Part shown: positions 35,719-44,336 of the stretch, piece after piece
How the letters are laid out: each line of letters begins with the position of its first letter
How positions within the stretch are numbered: the first letter of the stretch is position 1
Notes under the pieces: generated by a model
Database searches by the model: none
Told to the model about the DNA's origin: nothing
The model's input: only the letters and a program-made list of their open reading frames with translations
Program-made: the position numbers and the translations under genes
Assembly (NCBI GenBank): GCA_043765375.1
Contig: JAYUJH010000039.1
Coordinates: 6,225 to 70,224, forward strand
Source: JAYUJH01 sp043765375
GTDB taxonomy: Bacteria; Pseudomonadota; Alphaproteobacteria; Rickettsiales; UBA998
Length of the DNA stretch: 64,000 nucleotides
Direction of reading: 5' to 3'

Positions 35719-37056
35719 ATGAACTTCAATGCAAATGACGCTAGCAAAACTTCACCAGATATTAACGATACCAAAGCAGTTGCGAGTTACTTGCAGGAAT
35801 TGCATAGTGCGGATTGCGTGGCGTATTTGCAGGAATATGAAGCGGTTGATATCGCTCGGGTGGTGCTTGAATTATCGCTAGAAAAGCAAGCAAGCATCAT
35901 TAATTACATACCATTTGATGACAGATTAGAGCTTGGTGTTGCGCTTGGGGCGGAGCAACTTGGGCGAATTATGGAGCTGATGGCGCGCGATGACCGTGTG
36001 GATATGATAAAAGCATTGCCCGAGGAATTAGCGGAAACAACGTTGCAAGCAATGGCGCAATCTGAGAGGGAGGATATACGCCGCTTGGCTTTGTATCCCG
36101 AAGGAAGCGCAGGCGCAATCATGACAACGGATTATGCAACAATTTCTCTGGAATTAACCGCCCATGAAGCAACGGAAAAATTACGGTTTGAAGCACCAGA
36201 GCGTGAAGTGATTAACCGTGTTTATGTGATAGATAAATCTCGTAAGTTGCTTGGCTCGGTGCGCTTGCAAAGCCTATTATTTGCTCGTCCTAGCCTGCCG
36301 ATTGCGCAAATCATGGAAGAGCATACACCAACAGTGCAAATTGATGATGCACAAGAATATGTTGCCAAACAAATCGCCAAATATGATACTATTGCATTGC
36401 CTGTGCTGGATCAAAAAGGCAGATTAGTTGGAATCATAACGTATGATGATGCGATGGACGTAATTCAACAAGAAACCACGGAGGATATATATAAAGGGGC
36501 AAATGTTGGTAAAGTAGCAGGAAATCTACGTTATGCGAGTGGATTTTTGCTTTATCGCAAGCGCATCATGTGGCTGATTGTATTGGTATTTGGCAATTTA
36601 TTTTCAGGTGCTGGAATTGCATTTTTTGAGGAAATTATTGCATCTCACGTTTCATTAGTATTTTTTCTGCCGTTATTGATTGGCAGCGGCGGCAATGCGG
36701 GAGCTCAATCCTCCACGATGATGGTGCGCTCACTGGCAACTGGTGACGTGATGATGAAAGATTGGAGCAAAATGCTAGTGCGGGAGTTGCTAGTTTCGCT
36801 CGCTTTGGGGGTGACAATGGCAATCGCCGTTGCAGGAATTGGCTTATGGCGGGGCGATATGAATATTGCTAAAGTCGTATGTGTAACCATGTTGTTGGTG
36901 GTGATGATTGGCAGTATGATAGGAATGTTGCTGCCCTTTGTGTTAAACAAGTTCAAATGTGACCCCGCAACCGCCTCTGCGCCATTAATCACCTCCATTG
37001 CTGATGCAGTTGGGGTGGTGATTTATTTTAGCGTGGCAACCGCAATATTACTTTAA
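35719..37056 (+). CDS. mgtE: Magnesium transporter MgtE
   Basis: 445 aa. It is a homodimeric Mg2+ channel of the inner membrane. The N domain (about 30-135, helical, with ALPEELAETTLQAM) is followed by two CBS domains (about 140-265; SAGAIMTTDYATI and LPVLDQKGRLVGIITYDDAM) that sense Mg2+, then five transmembrane helices including the pore motif IGSGGNAGAQSSTMMVRSLA. The full domain set is present. It ends 8 bases from the convergent 539-aa gene. Confidence 0.96.
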   Translation: MNFNANDASKTSPDINDTKAVASYLQELHSADCVAYLQEYEAVDIARVVLELSLEKQASIINYIPFDDRLELGVALGAEQLGRIMELMARDDRVDMIKALPEELAETTLQAMAQSEREDIRRLALYPEGSAGAIMTTDYATISLELTAHEATEKLRFEAPEREVINRVYVIDKSRKLLGSVRLQSLLFARPSLPIAQIMEEHTPTVQIDDAQEYVAKQIAKYDTIALPVLDQKGRLVGIITYDDAMDVIQQETTEDIYKGANVGKVAGNLRYASGFLLYRKRIMWLIVLVFGNLFSGAGIAFFEEIIASHVSLVFFLPLLIGSGGNAGAQSSTMMVRSLATGDVMMKDWSKMLVRELLVSLALGVTMAIAVAGIGLWRGDMNIAKVVCVTMLLVVMIGSMIGMLLPFVLNKFKCDPATASAPLITSIADAVGVVIYFSVATAILL

Positions 37057-37064
37057 GGATACAA

Positions 37065-38684
37065 TCAAGAAATACCACGAAATGATTGTTGCTCTAACTT
37101 TATTGATTCTTCTCTTTCTTTTATTATTGTTTTTGGTTCTATTTTAATTGACGTACTAATTCCAATTTGCTCAAAAGCCAAAATTATTTTTTCGTTAGCA
37201 TCTATTAAATCTTTATATTTGGTAATCATAGTTTTTGATAGTTCGTCGTTTTTTGTATCAATTCCAATAGCTTCTATTTGATTTATTCTATTAACTAAAC
37301 ATTCAACATCTGGTCTTTTAGCAACATCTGCTATAAAATCCGTTGTTAATGTTACATTATTAAAATTTTGTTCTGTTTCAAAAACTTGTGCTAAAAAATA
37401 TTTAGATTTCACCCACTCATTTACTAGTTGCTCTGGAGAAAGTTCTTGTAAAGGTTTGATCGCCATAACATCTGGCAAATTCATAGTTTTTTCTAAAGAA
37501 ACTGATTTTCCACTGGTTCCTTCTCTAAAAAAATCAGGATATTGAGCAAAAATATCATTTACTCTTTCAACAAGATATGCAACTTCTGGATCTTTTTTTG
37601 CTTCTTTATAAATATCTGGCACATCTTGCCCTTCTGTAACCATTCCAAATTTCACTTCATAAGAATGACTACCTCTTAGTAATTGTTCCTCAGAAACGCT
37701 TTTTGGGTCTATAATTCCGGCGATTGCATACAAAAAATCTAATCTCTTGGCGTGAGGAACGTAATATTCCATGTCCAAATCTATTTTATCCATCTTTCTA
37801 TATCTATCAAAATCAGTAGATATATTAATTTTATTAATCAAATCATCATCATAATTAATTTCTGCGGCCTTTAGCAGATCTTCTATCTTGAATGGAGTGC
37901 TGTTTTTTCTTGATTTGGAAGTTACTTCAAAAACTTCAAAACGCAATTTCTCTGGATTAAATAAATCACTCTGTAAATTAGTTGGATTATCTTCCCATTC
38001 TACTGAACTTTGAAGTTTTTCTATCGTTCCGCTTGCTGAGGTTACGTCAACTCCTCCGTTAATAACGATATTTGCGGATTCAAAAATAGAAGGATATTTT
38101 TCCTTGATGACTTCGGTCAACATCCATAAATTAATAACAGATTCTAGCATTAGCTCGTTATACTGCTCCCATTTTGGACAAACTTCATACATTTTATCTA
38201 TAAAAACATCCCTTGCCTCTACCTTAAGAGATGCATATTCAAACATTTTCTTCAAATTATTTTTAACTTCTGGATCTTGCTCATTTTCTATAATTAGTCC
38301 TCTGAAAACAAGGTATAAATCAGATAGTACTGTTTCTTTGAAGGCATTTGCAGCGTTAACTTCATCTATATGCAATCGATTGTCATCTCTATTATAAACA
38401 GCTTGTAGAAAAAAATCCGCAATGTTTTCTCCGTTTATACCAAACGAATGAGTATCACTGATATGACAATCAACCCCTAAAGCATTTGCAATTATAATAC
38501 CGATCCCATGAACTTGATCATGCTGTCCACGAATATAGACTTTATTACCAAATGGTTTTACGTGTTGACCATCACTTTCTCCTGTATAATTAAAAAACTG
38601 CGCCCCTTTTATAATCCCATTTGAAGAAGAAACTTTTTCCCCTACTCGAGCAGTGGTATTAGAAATACTATCTTGTTCTATCAT
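37065..38684 (-). CDS. Orphan 539-aa protein of unknown family
   Basis: 539 aa, acidic, without signal peptide or transmembrane helix. I recognise no domain. The N-terminal third contains a compact region with Gly/His-rich strands (VYIRGQHDQVHGIGIIIANA, then DCHISDTHSFGING), followed by long helical stretches rich in Glu, Asp, Lys and Asn. The codons look more AT-rich than those of the flanking mgtE and rsh genes. It lies alone on the minus strand, and a consensus CtrA box sits 30 bases upstream of its start codon. Size, solubility and isolation would fit a secreted effector or cell-cycle-regulated accessory protein; this is inference. Confidence 0.75.
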   Translation of the reverse strand: MIEQDSISNTTARVGEKVSSSNGIIKGAQFFNYTGESDGQHVKPFGNKVYIRGQHDQVHGIGIIIANALGVDCHISDTHSFGINGENIADFFLQAVYNRDDNRLHIDEVNAANAFKETVLSDLYLVFRGLIIENEQDPEVKNNLKKMFEYASLKVEARDVFIDKMYEVCPKWEQYNELMLESVINLWMLTEVIKEKYPSIFESANIVINGGVDVTSASGTIEKLQSSVEWEDNPTNLQSDLFNPEKLRFEVFEVTSKSRKNSTPFKIEDLLKAAEINYDDDLINKINISTDFDRYRKMDKIDLDMEYYVPHAKRLDFLYAIAGIIDPKSVSEEQLLRGSHSYEVKFGMVTEGQDVPDIYKEAKKDPEVAYLVERVNDIFAQYPDFFREGTSGKSVSLEKTMNLPDVMAIKPLQELSPEQLVNEWVKSKYFLAQVFETEQNFNNVTLTTDFIADVAKRPDVECLVNRINQIEAIGIDTKNDELSKTMITKYKDLIDANEKIILAFEQIGISTSIKIEPKTIIKEREESIKLEQQSFRGIS

Positions 38685-38713
38685 TTTACTAAATCCTTAC
38701 ACAAAAAATTATT

Positions 38714-38729
38714 GTTAATATAATATTAA
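38714..38729 (-). promoter_or_regulatory. CtrA box upstream of the 539-aa orphan gene
   Basis: On the minus strand the sequence reads TTAA-TATTATA-TTAAC, an exact match to the CtrA consensus, in the same orientation as the downstream gene and ending 30 bases before its ATG. Its position over a likely promoter fits direct regulation by the CtrA encoded at 5011-5733. Confidence 0.55.
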
Positions 38730-38779
38730 TGGAATTTTAATTATATTTCAACGTGTGATTTGTTAAGAATTTATTTCAA

Positions 38780-40948
38780 TCAACCCGAATATCTCTCAAC
38801 ATTATAAATCGCTGATTTCGCCCGAAGCCCAGCTATGATATTATTCATGTGAGTATCTCCCTTGACCTCCACATCAACTATTATTTCAAAAAAATCTAGG
38901 GTTCTGTTGGTGATTTTGAAGTTGTTAATATTGCCTTTTTCCTGTGAAATCACATTCGTCAAAGTTGCAATTGAACCCTGTTCATGCGAAATTGTCACTT
39001 TAATGCGCCCAACATAACTACCATCAGAATCGTTGGAATCCCATGCAACATCAATCCACCGCTCGGGGGTGTCGGTATAATTATCCAACGTATTGCAATC
39101 CATCGTATGAATTGTGATGCCTTTACCAGTTGTTACAATCCCCACAATTTTATCCCCCGGAATAGGGTGACAGCAACCCGCAAAATGAATCGCCATTCCA
39201 GATAACAACCCTTTAATTGGCAAGCTATTGCTATTATTTGCAACTTTGCTACGAAACTTTGGCAACAAACTGCTAGTTGGTTTTTTGTCTTTCTCTGGCG
39301 TGATACTCAAGCCCGTTATAATCTCATAAACCTTGTTGCGCCCGAGCATTCCCTCGCCTATATTCGCATAAACTTCAGCAACATTTTTGCATTTCAACGC
39401 ATCTAACATTTTTTCTACAATTTTGTCGCTTAACTCAGCACCTTCTTTCTTGAAAGTTTTTTGCAATATAGCCTGCCCCAGAGTGATATATTCCTCACGT
39501 TGTTGCGTGCGCACAAACTTGCGTATCTCAGATTTAGCTTTACCCGTCACCACAAAACGTTCCCACGCAGGTGATGGAGTTTGTGTTTTTGAAATGATAA
39601 TTTCAACCTGATCGCCATTTTTGAGCGCAGTTTTTAGCGGAACAATCCTACCATTAATTTTTGCCCCAACACAACGAAAACCCACGCGAGAATGCACTTG
39701 AAAAGCAAAATCAACGGGAGTTGCTCCCCGAGGCAATGCTTGAATATCTCCTTTTGGCGTGAAACAAAAAACTTGGTCATGATACATTTCCAACTTAGTA
39801 TTCTCAAAAAACTCCTCTGCATCTTCAGCTTTTTCTAAAATATCCAGCAATTGTTTCATCCAGCGATATTGTTTGCCTTCATGCTGCCCCGCTTCTACCC
39901 CATTTTGTTTGTAAGCCCAGTGGGCTGCAACGCCATCTTCCGCCACCATATTCATGGATTGCGTGCGGATTTGCACCTCAACCCGTTGACGATTAGGGCC
40001 AATAACATTAGTGTGAATAGATTGATAGCCGTTAGATTTTGGCGTGGATATATAATCCTTAAATCGCCCTGGTATGGCGTGATATTGGTTATGAAACACC
40101 CCAAGTGCGGCGTAACATTCCCCTATATTTTCCACAATCACACGAAACGCCACCACGTCACCTAATTGCTCAAATGAGATATTTTTGCTCTCCATTTTGC
40201 GCCAAATAGAATATGGTGCTTTTTGCCTGCCACTCACCTCAATTGGCGTAATTCCATGCTTAACTAGCAAATCATAGAGTAATTTCTCCGTATCCTCAAC
40301 TTCAGAACCGCCCTCCCCACGCAGAAAATCCAAGCGATTCACAATAGATTCCCGTGCATCAGCGTGCAGCACTTGAAAGCATAAATCTTGCAATTCATCT
40401 TTCAATCGGCTCATACCAATACGCTCCGCCAATGGTGCATAAATATCAAGCGTTTCACGGGCTTTTTTCAGGCGTTTTTCCTCTTTTTTCACATGATGCA
40501 ACGTTTGCATATTATGCAACCTATCAGCGAGCTTCACCACCAATACTCGTAAATCATTGGACATAGCCAACACCAGCTTGCGGAAGTTCTCCGCCTGCTC
40601 CTCTTGGCTGCTGGAATCCGCTTTCAACTCTAGCTGGTTCAGCTTGGTTACTCCATCAACCAGCGCGCGTATTTCTGCACCAAATAGCAACTCAATTTGC
40701 TCCAATGTTGCATCAGTATCCTCAACAGTATCATGCAGCAAAGCGGTGATGACGGAGGAATAATCCAATTTAATCGTAGTTAAATAATAAGCAATTTCAG
40801 CGGGGTGAACAAAATATGGCTCACCACTAGCCCGAAATTGGGTTGAATGCGCCGCTTTGGCAAAATCATAAGCCCGAGTGATTAATTCAGCAGGAGCATC
40901 TGCATCATAACGTTGAATTGCTTCAATAATTTCTTCAGAAGTGCGCAT
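38780..40948 (-). CDS. Bifunctional (p)ppGpp synthetase/hydrolase Rsh
   Basis: 722 aa. The HD hydrolase domain has intact metal ligands (His48, His72-Asp73 in LLHDTVEDT, Glu76/Asp77), and the synthetase domain has YSIWRKMESKNISFEQLGD and the VEVQIRT motif. A TGS domain (CFTPKGDIQALPRGATPVDF), a Zn-finger-type region with HFAGCCHPIPGDKI and a C-terminal ACT domain follow. This is the single SpoT/Rel-like enzyme usual for Alphaproteobacteria, both making and degrading (p)ppGpp. It is a single gene between two orphan genes. Confidence 0.97.
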   Translation of the reverse strand: MRTSEEIIEAIQRYDADAPAELITRAYDFAKAAHSTQFRASGEPYFVHPAEIAYYLTTIKLDYSSVITALLHDTVEDTDATLEQIELLFGAEIRALVDGVTKLNQLELKADSSSQEEQAENFRKLVLAMSNDLRVLVVKLADRLHNMQTLHHVKKEEKRLKKARETLDIYAPLAERIGMSRLKDELQDLCFQVLHADARESIVNRLDFLRGEGGSEVEDTEKLLYDLLVKHGITPIEVSGRQKAPYSIWRKMESKNISFEQLGDVVAFRVIVENIGECYAALGVFHNQYHAIPGRFKDYISTPKSNGYQSIHTNVIGPNRQRVEVQIRTQSMNMVAEDGVAAHWAYKQNGVEAGQHEGKQYRWMKQLLDILEKAEDAEEFFENTKLEMYHDQVFCFTPKGDIQALPRGATPVDFAFQVHSRVGFRCVGAKINGRIVPLKTALKNGDQVEIIISKTQTPSPAWERFVVTGKAKSEIRKFVRTQQREEYITLGQAILQKTFKKEGAELSDKIVEKMLDALKCKNVAEVYANIGEGMLGRNKVYEIITGLSITPEKDKKPTSSLLPKFRSKVANNSNSLPIKGLLSGMAIHFAGCCHPIPGDKIVGIVTTGKGITIHTMDCNTLDNYTDTPERWIDVAWDSNDSDGSYVGRIKVTISHEQGSIATLTNVISQEKGNINNFKITNRTLDFFEIIVDVEVKGDTHMNNIIAGLRAKSAIYNVERYSG

Positions 40949-41010
40949 GATTTATATTCCTTATAACGATTATAGAATATAACTACTAAACAGATTATAC
41001 GCAACCATGA

Positions 41011-42072
41011 TTAAATCTGCATGGCTTTATTTTGTGAAACAACCCTTCCGATTGATGCAATATTTTTCACTTGTGCTTGTGGCGTGTCCTCAATGCGGAC
41101 TAATGCTCCATTTTTTAATGGACAATCTTCAATACGCACCAATGCACCAGATTTTAACTGTTCTAAAGCTGGTGCATATTGCTCTCTTATTTCTTGTAGA
41201 TAATTATCTTTTCCCTGATGCCCTATAATTTCATTCATAGTTATACTTGTTATCATAACAAAAGTTTCTTTATCCATTTTATAATTTTCAATTAACGGAA
41301 CGGAGTCTGAATAATCATTAATTCGTTGTGGCTCTTGATATTCCCGTTTAGCATTAGCATGTTTCACAATTATATTTGCAAAATCAATCGCTGGAGTTTC
41401 AACTTTTTTCACATAATTTGATGTTTTTGTATTATCTGAGAAATGAATACGCGAATTATTAAGATGGCGTTCATTACTTTCAGCTAGCAAATCTGCACAA
41501 TTTGTATGGTCGTATATATCTGATAATAATTTTGTCTTTTCATCTTCACTTAAACTATTGTAATTCTCTGGAAGAAATCTGTTTATAATTTCTAAATTAC
41601 TCTCTACATTGGAAATTGATATTTGCATTGAACTATATGCAAGGTTTTGTTGAAAAGAAATATTTTCTGGAGTATTAATATTTGGGTCAGCTGCATGATA
41701 AAGTTCATGTGCTAACACTCCAATGAGCGATGGCTTGAAACATTTTCGTAAATCATCTTGAAACGGTTGACCTAAATCTAAAGGTATGGTTATTCTATGC
41801 TCAAGCGAAGGAGAACAGCCATTTTCTTCAACGAATTGTGCTGCAGATACCAAACATTTAGGCATTCCATATCCTGCCATTATCTGTTCATTATCATAAA
41901 CAATATCTAAAGTTCCCTTTCGGTTATAAGATTCAATAATCTTTTTTTGTCCCTCGGGGTGTTCCCAAATAATATCTAGTGCGCTTGTTAATTCTTGTAA
42001 TTTATTATCGTCACAATAAAGGCGAACGTAATCACGGTAAGGTTTATCATTAATGTTTTGCACTTCTGACAT
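41011..42072 (-). CDS. Orphan protein with HELYH zinc-peptidase signature
   Basis: 353 aa, acidic, no signal peptide. The segment IGVLAHELYHAADP (around residue 133-146) is an HExxH-type zinc-binding helix preceded by a hydrophobic strand, as in compact metallopeptidases; the third ligand is not certain (an Asp two residues after the second His, as in some effector proteases, is a candidate). The C-terminus has a tandem 13-residue repeat (LKSGALVRIEDCP, then LKNGALVRIEDTP). No family was recognised. The AT-rich codons and lack of neighbours in an operon suggest acquisition. A secreted protease effector is possible but unproven. Confidence 0.75.
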   Translation of the reverse strand: MSEVQNINDKPYRDYVRLYCDDNKLQELTSALDIIWEHPEGQKKIIESYNRKGTLDIVYDNEQIMAGYGMPKCLVSAAQFVEENGCSPSLEHRITIPLDLGQPFQDDLRKCFKPSLIGVLAHELYHAADPNINTPENISFQQNLAYSSMQISISNVESNLEIINRFLPENYNSLSEDEKTKLLSDIYDHTNCADLLAESNERHLNNSRIHFSDNTKTSNYVKKVETPAIDFANIIVKHANAKREYQEPQRINDYSDSVPLIENYKMDKETFVMITSITMNEIIGHQGKDNYLQEIREQYAPALEQLKSGALVRIEDCPLKNGALVRIEDTPQAQVKNIASIGRVVSQNKAMQI

Positions 42073-42149
42073 ATATTAAGTTTTCCCGTTCATTACTAAT
42101 CAATTAAAATATTAACATAGAATTATGAAGAAATAATGTCATTTTTTGC

Positions 42150-42178
42150 TTGCAATATGTTACAATAATAATTATATC
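42150..42178 (+). promoter_or_regulatory. Probable promoter of tRNA-Gly
   Basis: TTGCAA (42150-42155), a 17-base spacer and TATATC (42173-42178) place the transcription start about 15 bases upstream of the tRNA. The match to sigma-70 consensus is moderate and the area is AT-rich. Confidence 0.4.
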
Positions 42179-42200
42179 ATAATCTTACTTGGTTATTCAA

Positions 42201-42275
42201 GCGGGTGTAGCTCAGGGGTAGAGCGCAACCTTGCCAAGGTTGAAGTCGAGAGTTCGAATCTCTTCACCCGCTCCA
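42201..42275 (+). tRNA. tRNA-Gly (anticodon GCC)
   Basis: 75 bases with encoded CCA. The acceptor stem GCGGGTG/CACCCGC, D-stem GCTC/GAGC, anticodon stem CAACC/GGTTG with loop TTGCCAA (anticodon GCC at 42233-42235), and T-stem GAGAG/CTCTT with TTCGAAT all pair (the T-stem ends with one G.T). It is a complete, functional-looking tRNA, standing alone between accessory genes; tRNA 3' ends are common integration sites, but no copy of the 3' end is seen elsewhere in the window. Confidence 0.98.
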
Positions 42276-42414
42276 AATGTTTACTGTGTGAATGTGTATA
42301 ATGCTCTCAAATAAAACCTTGTTTGTAAATATTATTGTTAATCACACAAAATATTTTCTAATTAATTGACCTTGATATAATTTTTTGATTTGCTAAAACG
42401 CTCCTCTATCACTC

Positions 42415-42444
42415 GTCATATCAGCGGAAGCTGGTATCCACAAA
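42415..42444. repeat. Dispersed palindromic repeat, single copy
   Basis: GTCATATCAGCGGAAGCTGG followed by TATCCACAAA. The same sequence, with one change, recurs at 53785-53814 paired with an inverted partner. It lies between tRNA-Gly and the end of the 571-aa gene. It resembles the intergenic REP-like repeats seen in many Proteobacteria (GTCAT...GGTATCCA). Confidence 0.75.
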
Positions 42445-42504
42445 CATAGTTTCAGTTGGTTTTAACATTCAAATTATAATGTCACTTTACAAATCATGCC
42501 TTCC

Positions 42505-44220
42505 CTAAACACTCATCGCCACTTGTTTTTCTGATGCTACCAACTTCTCAAGCGATTGACGTTTTGCATCAATTAAAATTGAGTTTGGCGTGACCGAAAT
42601 CGCTGCATTACCCTGCACCCCCAATTGCTGCGCTCCATCTTGTTGCACCACATTTTGCTGCGTTACGTCTTTATGCCATGAATGTTCAACTTGCGTTTGT
42701 TGTGCGCCATCAAGCCTTGTCGCAAAATTGTCAAACGTAACGATGTTATTCGCTGGCTTATTGCCAAGCCAGGGGGAACTCGCCAACACTGCCACTTTAT
42801 GGTTAATTTTACTCACCAAATCGTCAACAGTTTCACTAACATAATCATGATTGCCGAGGAACCCCGCCAAACGCTGCGTCACCGCTTTTTGCTGATCCAC
42901 AGGATAATCATGCACCATATTTGCGCATATCTCCATGATTGGATCTAGCTCCAATTTGCTCCCATTATGTTTTTTGGTTTGCGTATATAACGCATAACCC
43001 ACCGTATATCCCACCATAGATATACGATCCGCAATTACGGCGTTACCGTAGCGTTTATATTTTGTATCATAATCGTCTAAATGTTGCAACTCATCAAAAA
43101 GCCCTTTGGCTTCTGTGGTATATTTGTTAGCCCCATCAATATTTCCTTCGGTTAGGGCTGTGACTGCATTTGCCATTGATTCGTTACGACTAGCCTCAAA
43201 AATTGGGCGATTTTTAGTTTCCTCAACTCTAAACTCAGCTTCTACTATTTTGTCATGTTTTATATTTCCTATATATTTCAATGCTTGCTGCACCATAGCG
43301 AAACCACCACCAATCATTTGTGGATTAGCGGTTAATTTGGAGATTGTCTCACCAATAAAACCTTTTTTCTGCTCTGGTGGCTCGCTCACCTCACCTGATT
43401 TCCTACCCTCTTCATTGCCCAAAAACACTGAACTATGCTGCTCAACATGTTTTTCTGGCAACGCATTTGCCGCCAACAACCCAGTCACAGCGATTGCATT
43501 ACCCGCTGTTTTCCAATAATTCCCCTGCTGAAATGCGCCTTGCGTACCCGCACTAATCGCAATCGCCTTGATTAAATTATTCGCCGTTGGACCATTTTCA
43601 AACACACCACGCTGCACATTATGGAACAAATCATTTGGTGCTTCCTGCTCCGTGAAGATTGACCGAACGTCATTATTAATACGCAAATTATTATTCTCGG
43701 AGAACTCGCGCAAATCACGATATAAATATGACATTTGCGTTTCTGGCGTTTGCTGCGATGCCCACATCAAACCAGCCGCTGGGAAAATTCCCACAAATCC
43801 TTGGGCTATTTCACCCACACTTTGCCTGATTGTGCCTGCTGCCAAAATAGCGGTGCTAGCAACGGCAAAACACGCGCCTGCCCCAAGCAATGCTAATTTT
43901 GAGTTATCACCTTTATCTTTTTTATGGTCGTCAATGGCAGTTTTTTCTGCCTTAAAATCACCAATAACTGTTCCGTTATCTGCCATTGTGCCAAGAAAAT
44001 TATTAGCAGAATCAAACCCCGATATTTTCAAAACTGGTTTGCCTGCATCTTCACCCGCAATCACTTTATAACCACTTTGAACGATATCTTCCCTTATCCG
44101 TGCTGCATCTTCATTCGTCATGCTCTCTGGCGTTTGAAGAATTGCCTGCGCCTTTTTATCTGGCTTCGTTATCTCCAATTCTTTAATTGATGACTCATCA
44201 TCGCCAAAGCTATATTTCAT
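42505..44220 (-). CDS. Unknown large protein, paralogue A of tandem pair
   Basis: 571 aa from the ATG at 44220 (MKYSFGDDES); a start six codons upstream gives MDKRKD. It shares its whole architecture with the neighbour at 44337-46280: an N-terminal MKYSF domain of about 90 residues; a hydrophobic pair of helices (about 108-155) ending with the motif TPETQMSYLYRDL; a second hydrophobic block (about 215-255, with FQQGNYWKTAGNAIAV and LPEKH); a charged linker; and a C-terminal domain with IMEICANMVHDYPVDQ and QRLAGFLGNHDYV. The tail is Gln-rich (TQQNVVQQDGAQQ) and ends LVASEKQVAMSV. I know of no named family. Probably membrane-associated. Transcribed with the paralogue, 116 bases apart. Confidence 0.8.
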   Translation of the reverse strand: MKYSFGDDESSIKELEITKPDKKAQAILQTPESMTNEDAARIREDIVQSGYKVIAGEDAGKPVLKISGFDSANNFLGTMADNGTVIGDFKAEKTAIDDHKKDKGDNSKLALLGAGACFAVASTAILAAGTIRQSVGEIAQGFVGIFPAAGLMWASQQTPETQMSYLYRDLREFSENNNLRINNDVRSIFTEQEAPNDLFHNVQRGVFENGPTANNLIKAIAISAGTQGAFQQGNYWKTAGNAIAVTGLLAANALPEKHVEQHSSVFLGNEEGRKSGEVSEPPEQKKGFIGETISKLTANPQMIGGGFAMVQQALKYIGNIKHDKIVEAEFRVEETKNRPIFEASRNESMANAVTALTEGNIDGANKYTTEAKGLFDELQHLDDYDTKYKRYGNAVIADRISMVGYTVGYALYTQTKKHNGSKLELDPIMEICANMVHDYPVDQQKAVTQRLAGFLGNHDYVSETVDDLVSKINHKVAVLASSPWLGNKPANNIVTFDNFATRLDGAQQTQVEHSWHKDVTQQNVVQQDGAQQLGVQGNAAISVTPNSILIDAKRQSLEKLVASEKQVAMSV

Positions 44221-44336
44221 ATCTTTCCTCTTATCCAATCAATATTATAGAACATAAATATTACATATATATGTCGGCTAGCAAATATATCATAAAATAC
44301 ATTATAGAAAATATTTTACGCTATAAAAACCATCAA

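Noticed and set aside
42201..42275. tRNA-Gly as a marker of an integrated element with an att repeat
   Set aside because: No second copy of the tRNA 3' end and no integrase gene were seen in the window; the idea is kept only as context.
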